In this document: in pieces, positions 13,431 through 20,007 of the stretch | Layout of the letters: each line of letters begins with the position of its first letter | Numbering within the stretch: the stretch's first letter is position 1 | NCBI GenBank assembly: GCA_046726275.1 | Contig: JBKPAF010000095.1 | Coordinates: 1-32,461, forward strand | DNA from: DASXTW01 sp046726275 | GTDB lineage: Bacteria > Actinomycetota > UBA4738 | Length of the DNA stretch: 32,461 nt | Reading direction: 5' to 3' | Made by a program: the position numbers and the translations under genes | Notes under the pieces: model-generated | Told to the model about the DNA's origin: nothing | What the model saw: only the letters and a program-made list of their open reading frames with translations | Databases searched by the model: none

Positions 13431-14498
13431 GTGGACCACGCAGCACGCCGCCGGCGCCTGGCTTCCCGGCTCCCTGACCTGGGGGCCGGGGCCTTCCTCT
13501 TCACCCGGTTGCCCAACGTTCGCTATCTGACGGGCTTCACTGGATCGAACGGCCAGATGGTCCTCACCCCGACCGACGCGATCTTCCTGACCGACAGTCG
13601 GTACATGGAACAGGCTCGGCACGAGGTCCCCGACCTTCGGACAGAGATGTACTCGGCCGAGTTCGCCTCGCGAGCGTCCCAGGCCTGCCGTGAGCTGGGG
13701 GCCGACCGGGTCGCCTTCGAAGCCACGGGCGTGACCTACAAGCTCTTTTCGGAGCTGGAAGGGACCGGGATCGAACTGGTTCCGACGACGGACGAGGTTG
13801 AGAGATTGCGCAGGGTCAAGGATCCCGATGAGCTGAAGGCCGTGGAAGCCGCCCAGGGCGTCGCCGACACGGCCTACGAGAGGATCATCGGAATGCTGTC
13901 GGAGGGAGTAACGGAGCGGGACGTGGCCCTCGAGCTCGATACGACTATGCGCCGGCTCGGTGCGGACGCCCTGGCGTTCCCGACGATCCTTGCCTTCGGC
14001 GAGAGCACCGCCGAGCCTCACCACTCGCCTTCGAACCGCCCGCTCGCCCGCGGGGACATGGTCAAGATGGACTTCGGTTGCGTCATCGACGGCTACCACT
14101 CGGACATGACCAGGACCGTGTCGTTCGGAGAGCCGCGAGGCGACCTCCGTGAGGTCTATGAGATCGTTCGGGCGGCCCAGCAGCTCGGGGTGGACAGGGC
14201 CAGGCCGGGGATGTCGGCCGGCGAGCTCGACGGATTGGTCCGGGACTTCATCAAGGACGCCGGCTACGGCGAACGCTTCGGGCACGGACTCGGACACGGG
14301 GTGGGACTGGAGATCCATGAAGCCCCGTGGCTTCGGGCTGGGGGGACCGACATCCTCGAGCCGGGCACCGTGGTCACGGTCGAGCCCGGGATCTACCTGG
14401 AGGGCGTGGGGGGCATCCGGATCGAGGACATGGTCGCGCTGACGGCGGATGGCTGCCGGGTGCTTCCCGGCACGACGAAGGAGCTCCAGATCCTGTGA
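13431..14498 (+). CDS. pepQ: Xaa-Pro aminopeptidase/dipeptidase, M24 metallopeptidase
   Basis: A 355-residue cytosolic peptidase of the aminopeptidase P/prolidase family that cleaves Xaa-Pro bonds. A creatinase-like N-terminal domain (NVRYLTGFTGSNG) is followed by the pita-bread M24 domain with all five dimetal ligands: Asp214 (MDFG), Asp225 (HSDMTRT), His289 (GHGLGHG), Glu318 (VEPGIYL) and Glu332 (RIEDM). GTG 13431 is chosen because the frame upstream runs back into the repeat element and lacks domain character. The pairing pepQ-efp-nusB is characteristic of Actinomycetota; pepQ may help recycle proline peptides. The stop overlaps efp (GTGA). Confidence 0.93.
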   Translation: MDHAARRRRLASRLPDLGAGAFLFTRLPNVRYLTGFTGSNGQMVLTPTDAIFLTDSRYMEQARHEVPDLRTEMYSAEFASRASQACRELGADRVAFEATGVTYKLFSELEGTGIELVPTTDEVERLRRVKDPDELKAVEAAQGVADTAYERIIGMLSEGVTERDVALELDTTMRRLGADALAFPTILAFGESTAEPHHSPSNRPLARGDMVKMDFGCVIDGYHSDMTRTVSFGEPRGDLREVYEIVRAAQQLGVDRARPGMSAGELDGLVRDFIKDAGYGERFGHGLGHGVGLEIHEAPWLRAGGTDILEPGTVVTVEPGIYLEGVGGIRIEDMVALTADGCRVLPGTTKELQIL

Positions 14499-15058
14499 GC
14501 GTCAGCACCAACGATCTGAAGCGGGGGATGACCCTGGATCTGGAAGGAACGCTCTTCCAGGTCGTGGAGTTCCAGCACGTCAAGCCGGGAAAAGGAGGAG
14601 CCTTCGTCCGGACCAAGCTCCGGAACATGAGGACCGGGGCTGTGATCGAGCGAACGTTCAATGCGGGTGTCAACGTCGGGCTCGCCATCGTCGAGCGGAA
14701 GGACATGCAGTACCTGTATCGGGACGGCAACGATTTCGTGTTCATGGACACCGGCTCTTATGAGCAACATCCTGTTCCAGGGGCCATCGTCGGGGAAGCC
14801 GCCAACTACCTGACCGAGGGTTCGACGGCGGTCGTCGCCATGCACGGCGGGAATGCCATCGGGGTCGAGCTGCCCGCCTCGGTGGTCCTTCGGGTCACCA
14901 AGGCCGATCCCGCCGTGAGGGGCGACCGTGTGAGCGGCGCGCTGAAGGCGGCAACGCTGGAGACCGGACTCGTCGTCCAGGTTCCCTTGTTCGTGGAGGA
15001 GGGGGACTTGGTGAAGGTCGACACCCGGTCGGGCGACTACCTGACCCGCGAGAAGTAG
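14495..15058 (+). CDS. efp: Translation elongation factor P
   Basis: A 187-residue factor that enters the ribosomal E site and relieves stalling at polyproline stretches. Three beta domains of normal length are present: an N-terminal KOW-like domain (STNDLKRGMTLDLEGTLFQV), an OB domain and a C-terminal OB domain ending GDYLTREK. The tip of domain I reads KPGKGGAF with Lys33 at the functional position. In Actinomycetota studied so far this lysine is thought to act without beta-lysylation, and no epmA/epmB is in view. The GTG start overlaps pepQ by four bases, with AAGGAG at 14478-14483 upstream. Confidence 0.96.
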   Translation: MSVSTNDLKRGMTLDLEGTLFQVVEFQHVKPGKGGAFVRTKLRNMRTGAVIERTFNAGVNVGLAIVERKDMQYLYRDGNDFVFMDTGSYEQHPVPGAIVGEAANYLTEGSTAVVAMHGGNAIGVELPASVVLRVTKADPAVRGDRVSGALKAATLETGLVVQVPLFVEEGDLVKVDTRSGDYLTREK

Positions 15059-15066
15059 CCTTTGCG

Positions 15067-15528
15067 ATGGCCCCGGGCGCTCAGGACGACTCGCGCCCTC
15101 GGGCCGTGGGACATCGGCGGCGCCGGGCGGCGCGGCGCAAGGCCATCGACATCCTCTACCAGGCAGACCTGACGGAGCGCTCACCCGCCGCGGTCGTGGA
15201 CGACTGGCAGAAGGCGGGTCGGACGGTTCCCACCTACACCGAGACGCTGGTGACGGGGGTGGAGAGAACCATGCCCGAGATCGATGCGCTTCTCTCGGCG
15301 CACTCCGAGGGCTGGACGGTCCACCGCATGGCGATGGTCGACAGAACGATCCTCCGCGTGGCCTGTTTCGAGCTGCGGTCGGGCATTCCCACGGCTGTGG
15401 CCATCAACGAGGCGGTCGACGCGGCAAAACGGCTGTCCACCGAGGACTCGGGACGATTCATCAACGGGGTGCTGGGAAGGATCGCTCGGGACGCTGAGCC
15501 CGCTCCCGAGGCCGGGCCCCGGTCCTGA
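15067..15528 (+). CDS. nusB: Transcription antitermination factor NusB
   Basis: A 153-residue RNA-binding all-helical protein that, with NusE (S10), binds boxA in rRNA leaders and supports antitermination. An Arg-rich N-terminus (HRRRRAARRKAIDILYQADL) leads into the NusB fold; VHRMAMVDRTILRVACFEL, AINEAVDAAKRLS and GRFINGVLGRI are family-conserved stretches. The start is ATG 15067, eight bases after efp. The last ~10 residues (PAPEAGPRS) are a short non-conserved tail. It converges with tatA on the other strand. Confidence 0.94.
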   Translation: MAPGAQDDSRPRAVGHRRRRAARRKAIDILYQADLTERSPAAVVDDWQKAGRTVPTYTETLVTGVERTMPEIDALLSAHSEGWTVHRMAMVDRTILRVACFELRSGIPTAVAINEAVDAAKRLSTEDSGRFINGVLGRIARDAEPAPEAGPRS

Positions 15529-15552
15529 GACCCCTCCTCCGTGAGGCTCAGG
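15524..15552. terminator. Possible bidirectional terminator between nusB and tatA
   Basis: CCTGAG (15524-15529) pairs with CTCAGG (15547-15552), with an inner CCTC/GAGG stem across a three-base bulge. It covers the stop codons of the two convergent genes. No T-run is present on either strand, so support is weak and rests mainly on position. Confidence 0.33.
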
Positions 15553-15748
15553 GTTCCGTGCGATCCTCCGGCTTGTTCGCGGCCGGCGCGTCCTTCGGGG
15601 GCTCGTCCTTCTCTTCCTCTTCCAGGCCCTTCTTGAACTCCTTGCTCGACTTCCCGAGCGAGCGGGCCAGGTCCGGGAGCTTCCTCGACCCGAACAGGAG
15701 AAGCACGATCGCCAGGATGATGATGAGCTCGGTCGGTCCAAGGTTCAT
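15548..15748 (-). CDS. tatA: Sec-independent (Tat) protein translocase subunit TatA/E
   Basis: A 66-residue protein with the TatA plan: short N-terminus MNLGPTEL, one transmembrane helix at about 5-19 (IIILAIVLLLFG), the Phe19-Gly20 hinge, then the amphipathic helix SRKLPDLARSLGKSSKEFKKGL and an acidic, proline-containing tail. TatA multimerises to form the pore or membrane-thinning patch for folded proteins with twin-arginine signals. The start is ATG at 15748 on the minus strand, supported by AGGAGG eight bases upstream; the longer frame to 15808 lacks this. It is the only minus-strand gene in the window, diverging from the pyr promoter. tatC is not nearby. Confidence 0.93.
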   Translation of the reverse strand: MNLGPTELIIILAIVLLLFGSRKLPDLARSLGKSSKEFKKGLEEEEKDEPPKDAPAANKPEDRTEP

Positions 15749-15838
15749 GCGTGATCGCCTCCTGCAGTCACCAACAAGTGTATGCCCCAGGCGCAGGCTC
15801 CGTGGCATGAGAGGATCCCCGCCTGTGGCCGGCGACCG

Positions 15839-15866
15839 TTGACACCGCGCGACCGCACGCTATCCT
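15839..15866 (+). promoter_or_regulatory. Promoter of the pyr operon
   Basis: TTGACA (15839-15844), a 16-bp spacer and TATCCT (15861-15866) form a near-consensus sigma-70 promoter with a start expected near 15873. That start lies just upstream of the PyrR-binding loop, as an attenuated leader requires. Confidence 0.78.
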
Positions 15867-15880
15867 TGCGAGCGACGGCA

Positions 15881-15920
15881 CTTCCCCTTTAAGTCCGGTC
15901 CCGCGAGGCCGGGAAGGGAG
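15881..15920 (+). promoter_or_regulatory. PyrR-binding RNA loop in the pyr leader
   Basis: The leader folds as a classic PyrR binding loop. The lower stem is CCCTTT (15885-15890) with GAAGGG (15913-15918), followed by a 5' bulge AAGT. The upper stem is CCGG (15895-15898) with CCGG (15909-15912), and the apical loop is TCCCGCGAGG (15899-15908). This fits the established consensus UCCNGNGAGG recognised by UMP-bound PyrR. The 3' strand of the lower stem contains AAGGGAG (15914-15920), the only good Shine-Dalgarno in the leader, so PyrR binding would also block ribosome loading. Confidence 0.88.
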
Positions 15921-15929
15921 ACGAGAAGA

Positions 15930-15995
15930 TTGACGCACACGTACGCTCCGCGGCGGCCGCGGAGCGTGTTTTTGTCCCAGCATCCCCCCAAGTGA
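15930..15995 (+). CDS. Putative 21-residue pyr leader peptide
   Basis: A TTG-initiated ORF of 21 codons with AAGGGAG (15914-15920) nine bases upstream. It encodes MTHTYAPRRPRSVF followed by LSQHPPK and reads straight through both arms and the T-run of the terminator at 15943-15973. Its TGA (15993-15995) overlaps the pyrR GTG as GTGA, the same junction type used inside this operon. pyrR itself has no Shine-Dalgarno, which fits translational coupling from this ORF. TTG is a weak but genuine bacterial start codon. No homologue is recognised; evidence is the layout alone. Confidence 0.55.
   Translation: MTHTYAPRRPRSVFLSQHPPK
15943..15973 (+). terminator. Intrinsic terminator (attenuator) upstream of pyrR
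   Basis: A perfect 11-bp stem (15943-15953 with 15957-15967) with a three-base loop is followed by GTTTTTG. This is a genuine terminator form with a T-run, placed between the PyrR loop and pyrR, so it should act as the attenuator. A competing fold is possible in which CCGCG of the PyrR loop (15901-15905) pairs with CGCGG of the terminator 5' arm (15949-15953). Confidence 0.82.
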
Positions 15996-16540
15996 CGGAC
16001 TTCGTGGAGCGCGGACGCCTCCTGGACCCGGGCGAGATGCGGCGGGCTCTCACCCGGATCGCCCACGAGATCCTGGAGCGGAACAAGGGAGCGGGTCGGG
16101 TGGTCCTGGCCGGCATCGCTGCCCGGGGGGACGACCTGGCCAGGCGTCTTGCCTCGGAGATCGAACGGATCGAGGGCGTCTCGGTGCCGGTGGGCGCTCT
16201 CGACATCACCTTCTACCGGGACGACATCGGAATGCGGGGCGAGGCTCCGGAGGTCCACGAAACCAGGATCGACTTCGACATCACTGGGTCGACCGTCGTC
16301 CTGGTCGACGACGTCCTCTTCACGGGCCGGACCATCCGTGCCGCCCTCGACGCGCTCATCGACTTCGGCCGCCCTCAAGCCATCCAGCTGGCCGTCCTGG
16401 TCGACCGCGGGCACCGGGAGCTCCCGATCCGGGCGGACTACGTCGGCAAGAACGTGCCCACTCGCAAGGACGAGGAAGTCCAGGTTCGCCTGGCCGAGAC
16501 CGACGGCGAGGACGCCGTCGTGGTGGGGGAACGCGCATGA
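15992..16540 (+). CDS. pyrR: Bifunctional pyr operon regulator / uracil phosphoribosyltransferase PyrR
   Basis: A 182-residue RNA-binding regulator that senses UMP (and PRPP) and binds the pyr leader; many members retain uracil phosphoribosyltransferase activity. The type I PRTase fold is clear: PRPP loop VLVDDVLFTGRT with Asp106/Asp107, RGDDLARRLA upstream, DITFYRDDIGMRGEAPEVHETRIDFDITG, and LAVLVDRGHRELPIRADYVGKNVPT, the last being diagnostic for PyrR. The GTG start has no Shine-Dalgarno but overlaps the stop of the leader ORF. It is the first structural gene of the operon it controls, giving feedback. The ATGA overlap leads into pyrB. Confidence 0.96.
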   Translation: MTDFVERGRLLDPGEMRRALTRIAHEILERNKGAGRVVLAGIAARGDDLARRLASEIERIEGVSVPVGALDITFYRDDIGMRGEAPEVHETRIDFDITGSTVVLVDDVLFTGRTIRAALDALIDFGRPQAIQLAVLVDRGHRELPIRADYVGKNVPTRKDEEVQVRLAETDGEDAVVVGERA

Positions 16541-17550
16541 TCAAGCACCTGTTGTCAATCACCCAACTCTCCCGCGAGGACGTGCTGAGAGTCCTCGACA
16601 CCGCCGAGAGTTTCAGGGAAGTAGGAACCCGGGTCATCAAGAAGGTTCCCGCGCTCCGGGGCCGCACAGTGGTGAACCTCTTCTACGAGAACTCCACCAG
16701 GACGAGGATCTCGTTCGAGCTCGCGGCCAAGCGCCTGTCCGCTGACGTCATCAACTTCTCGACCAGTGGATCCTCCGTGGCAAAGGGGGAGAGCCTCAAG
16801 GACACTGCGCTCACGCTGCAGGCGATGGGGGCGGACGCCATCGTGATCAGGCACTCATCCTCCGGCGCACCGCAGACCCTCTCGCGATGGGTGACCGCGA
16901 GCGTGCTGAACGCCGGCGACGGGACGCACGAGCACCCCACCCAGGCCCTTCTCGATCTGTTCACGATCCGCGAACACTTCCGGAGCTTCGAGGGGCTGCG
17001 GATGGCCATCGTCGGCGACGTCCGTCATTCACGAGTGGCGCGGTCCCTGACCTTCGCCATGGCGACGATGGGAGGACTGGTGACGCTGGTGGGGCCCCCC
17101 ACGCTCATCCCGCCCGAGGCTCCAGCCTGGGGGGCCGAGGTGTCCACGGACCTCGACGACGTCCTGCCCAAGCTGGATGTGTGCTACATGCTCCGGGTCC
17201 AGCGGGAGCGGCAGCGCCAGCAGTTCTTCCCCAGTGTCCGCGAGTACTCGCGGCTCTGGGGGTTGTCCCGGGCGAGGGTGGAGGCCCTTCCAGAGACCGC
17301 GCTGGTCATGCACCCCGGCCCGATGAACCGAGGAGTCGAGATCGCCTCCGAGGTGGCCGACCTTCCCCGGGCCGTCATCACCGACCAGGTCACCAACGGG
17401 ATCGCCGTTCGGATGTCCCTGCTCTATCTCATGCTGGGCGGCGATACGCGCCGAGCCTCGGAAGCCGACGAACCTCCGGAGGAGTCGGGAAAAGAATCCG
17501 CCACCCCGGTGGACGGATTCGAGGAGATCGAGGGGGCCTCCCGTGACTAG
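16537..17550 (+). CDS. pyrB: Aspartate carbamoyltransferase catalytic subunit
   Basis: A 337-residue enzyme that condenses carbamoyl phosphate and aspartate. Carbamoyl phosphate-binding STRTR is at residues 53-57, followed by HPTQALLDLFTIRE and the C-terminal MHPGPMNRGVEI of the aspartate domain. The core ends near residue 302 (SLLYLMLGG); the remaining ~35 residues are a polar, acidic extension not seen in compact homologues and probably disordered. No regulatory pyrI subunit is in the operon, so control is by PyrR. The start overlaps pyrR by four bases and the stop overlaps pyrC by eight. Confidence 0.96.
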   Translation: MIKHLLSITQLSREDVLRVLDTAESFREVGTRVIKKVPALRGRTVVNLFYENSTRTRISFELAAKRLSADVINFSTSGSSVAKGESLKDTALTLQAMGADAIVIRHSSSGAPQTLSRWVTASVLNAGDGTHEHPTQALLDLFTIREHFRSFEGLRMAIVGDVRHSRVARSLTFAMATMGGLVTLVGPPTLIPPEAPAWGAEVSTDLDDVLPKLDVCYMLRVQRERQRQQFFPSVREYSRLWGLSRARVEALPETALVMHPGPMNRGVEIASEVADLPRAVITDQVTNGIAVRMSLLYLMLGGDTRRASEADEPPEESGKESATPVDGFEEIEGASRD

Positions 17551-18850
17551 CCGCGTGCTGTTCCGCGGTGTCCGGCTGGTCGATCCCAGAGCAGGCCAGG
17601 ATGTAGTCACGGACGTGCTCGTTGAGGACGAGACGATCGAGGCCCTCGGCACGGACGCGGCCCAGGGTTCGAGGGGTGCGAAGGTCATAAACGGCGAGGG
17701 GCTGGTCCTTGCGCCTGGGTTGGTGGATCTCCACGCCCATCTTCGGGAGCCGGGCTTCGAGAACAAAGAGTCGATCGAGACCGGCACCCGGGCCGCGGCG
17801 GCCGGTGGGTATACGGCCGTGTGCGCTATGCCGAACACCGATCCGGTCGCCGACAGTGCAGCCGTCGTCATGGAAGTCCTCAACCTGGCGGACAAGGCTG
17901 GGCTCTGTGACGTGCACCCCGCGGGTGCGATCACTCGGGGACTCGCCGGTGAATCGCTGACGGACATCGCGGAGATGGCCGAGGCAGGGGTGCGCCTGTT
18001 CACCGACGACGGCCACTGCGTCGAGTCCTCTCGGGTGATGAGGCTCGCGCTGGAGTACGCGAAGGCCTTCGACGTCGTGATGTGTCAGCACGCGCAGGAC
18101 TCCGGGTTGAGCGAGGGCTGGCAGATGCACGAGGGCTACTACTCCGCGCTCCTCGGGCTGACTGGTGTGCCGTCCGAGGCGGAGTCCATAGTGATCGCCC
18201 GCGACCTCGCGCTGGCCGGGCTCACCGGAGGCCGCCTCCACATCACCCATGTGTCGGCGGCTCAGTCGGTCGACCTGATCCGCCAGGGGAAGGAGCGGGG
18301 GCTCCGCGTCAGTGCGGATGTCACGCCACACCACCTCACCTTGCTCGACGAGCACCTGGTGACCTATGACACGTCGCTCCGGGTGAATCCGCCGCTCCGA
18401 TCAGCCGAGGACCGGGAGGCCCTGCGGGCGGGCCTGGTCGACCGGGCCATCGACGCCGTGGCGACGGATCATGCTCCACACGCCGTCGAGGACAAGGAAC
18501 AGGAATTCGATCAGGCGCCTCCGGGGACGATCGGCCTGGAGACCGCGCTGGCAGTCGTCCTGACGGAGATGGTCGGGCCCGGGCGGCTTTCGCTACCGGA
18601 AGCCATCGACCGCCTCTCGGTCCGTCCGGCGTCGATCCTCGGTCTCGAAGAGCAGGGGGGACCGCTCACACCGGGCCGGCCCGCCAACGTGGTCGTCTTC
18701 GACCCGGCTGCTGAATGGATCGTCGGGGAGCGGCCGTCCTTCTCCATGGCCAGGAACTCGGCGTTCGCCGGCCGGGCCGTGCAGGGGAGAGTCGTCCACA
18801 CGATGCTTCGCGGCACGTTCACCGTTCGGGATGGTGAGCCCACGCGGTGA
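17543..18850 (+). CDS. pyrC: Dihydroorotase (class I)
   Basis: A 435-residue zinc amidohydrolase that cyclises carbamoyl aspartate. The metal-binding HAHLRE lies at 64-69 (His64, His66). GGYTAVCAMPNTDPVAD, DDGHCV, HITHVSA, DVTPHHL and ATDHAPH follow in the order expected of class I dihydroorotases. In class I enzymes the bridging ligand is often Asp (here in the DDG motif) rather than carboxylated Lys. The GTG start overlaps pyrB by eight bases. Class I dihydroorotases often associate with PyrB, which suits their adjacency. Confidence 0.96.
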   Translation: MTSRVLFRGVRLVDPRAGQDVVTDVLVEDETIEALGTDAAQGSRGAKVINGEGLVLAPGLVDLHAHLREPGFENKESIETGTRAAAAGGYTAVCAMPNTDPVADSAAVVMEVLNLADKAGLCDVHPAGAITRGLAGESLTDIAEMAEAGVRLFTDDGHCVESSRVMRLALEYAKAFDVVMCQHAQDSGLSEGWQMHEGYYSALLGLTGVPSEAESIVIARDLALAGLTGGRLHITHVSAAQSVDLIRQGKERGLRVSADVTPHHLTLLDEHLVTYDTSLRVNPPLRSAEDREALRAGLVDRAIDAVATDHAPHAVEDKEQEFDQAPPGTIGLETALAVVLTEMVGPGRLSLPEAIDRLSVRPASILGLEEQGGPLTPGRPANVVVFDPAAEWIVGERPSFSMARNSAFAGRAVQGRVVHTMLRGTFTVRDGEPTR

Positions 18851-20007
18851 GCCCACCGGCCGGACCGTCCGCCATCCTGGTTCTGGAGGACGGGACGACC
18901 TTTCGTGGACGGGCGTTCGGAGCGCGTGGAGAGGCCTTCGGAGAAGCGGTCTTCAACACGGCGGCCTCCGGATATCAGGAGGTGCTCACCGACCCCTCGT
19001 ACGCGAGGCAGATCGTCACGATGACCGCCCCCCACCAGGGGAACTACGGGATCAACGGTGCGGACGGCGAATCGGACTCGGTCCGGGTGGCCGGGTTCGT
19101 CGTTCGCGCGCTCAGTCGGCGAACCTCCTCCTGGCGGGCGACGTCGACCCTCGAGGACTATCTGGCGGAGGCGGGCGTCATCGGGATCGAGGGCATCGAC
19201 ACCCGCGCCCTGACCCTCCGGATCAGGCGAACCGGAGCCCTGCAGGCGGGAATCTCCTCGGTGGACCCCGATCCGGTCTCCCTGGCCGCCCGTGTGCGGA
19301 TGCAGCCGGGTATGGAGGGCGCGGACCTGGCGGCGCTCGCCTCCGTGAGCTGTGCCTACGAAGCTGGCGAGGTGGTCAGGCCTCCACGCCCCGTCGAGGG
19401 TCGCGTGTACCGGGTCGCTGCGTATGACTTCGGGATCAAACGCTCGCTGCTCGGCCTCTTGGCCGACAATGGTTGCGAGACTGTGGTTTTCCCGGCGCGG
19501 ACGGCTCCGGAGGAGGTGCTGGCGGGTGGCTTCCATGGCGTGTTCCTCTCGAATGGGCCGGGGGATCCGGCTGCCACGCGCTACGGGATCGAGGCCGTCG
19601 CCCGACTGATCGGGAAGCTCCCGATCTTCGGGGTCTGTCTGGGGCATCAACTCCTCGCGGTGGCGCTGGGCGGTGCCACCTATAAGCTGAAGTTCGGCCA
19701 CCGCGGCGTGAACCAGCCGGTGAAAGATCTCGAGACCGGTCGCGTCGAGATCACGTCGCACAACCACGGGTTCGCCGTTGATCCGGATGGGTGGCGCCAC
19801 CTTCGCCGAACCGGTCCCGGCCCGCCCCTGGTGGAGACGGGGTTCGGCCCCGTGACCCTGAGCCACCGAAACCTGAACGACGGCACGATCGAAGGGCTAC
19901 GGTGCCTGGAGGTCCCCGCCTTCTCCGTTCAATACCATCCCGAGGCAGCACCCGGACCGCACGACTCCCGGCACCTGTTCACCCGCTTCCGGGAGCTCAT
20001 GGCCTGA
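18847..20007 (+). CDS. carA: Carbamoyl phosphate synthase small (glutaminase) subunit
   Basis: A 386-residue class I glutamine amidotransferase that supplies ammonia to CarB. The N-terminal CarA domain (LVLEDGTTFRGRAFG) is followed by the amidotransferase with Cys264 (GVCLGHQ), and His364 and Glu366 (QYHPEAA) completing the triad. The GTG start overlaps the pyrC stop (GTGA). The stop shares one base with the carB start (TGATG). Serves both pyrimidine and arginine pathways unless a second copy exists elsewhere. Confidence 0.96.
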   Translation: MSPPAGPSAILVLEDGTTFRGRAFGARGEAFGEAVFNTAASGYQEVLTDPSYARQIVTMTAPHQGNYGINGADGESDSVRVAGFVVRALSRRTSSWRATSTLEDYLAEAGVIGIEGIDTRALTLRIRRTGALQAGISSVDPDPVSLAARVRMQPGMEGADLAALASVSCAYEAGEVVRPPRPVEGRVYRVAAYDFGIKRSLLGLLADNGCETVVFPARTAPEEVLAGGFHGVFLSNGPGDPAATRYGIEAVARLIGKLPIFGVCLGHQLLAVALGGATYKLKFGHRGVNQPVKDLETGRVEITSHNHGFAVDPDGWRHLRRTGPGPPLVETGFGPVTLSHRNLNDGTIEGLRCLEVPAFSVQYHPEAAPGPHDSRHLFTRFRELMA

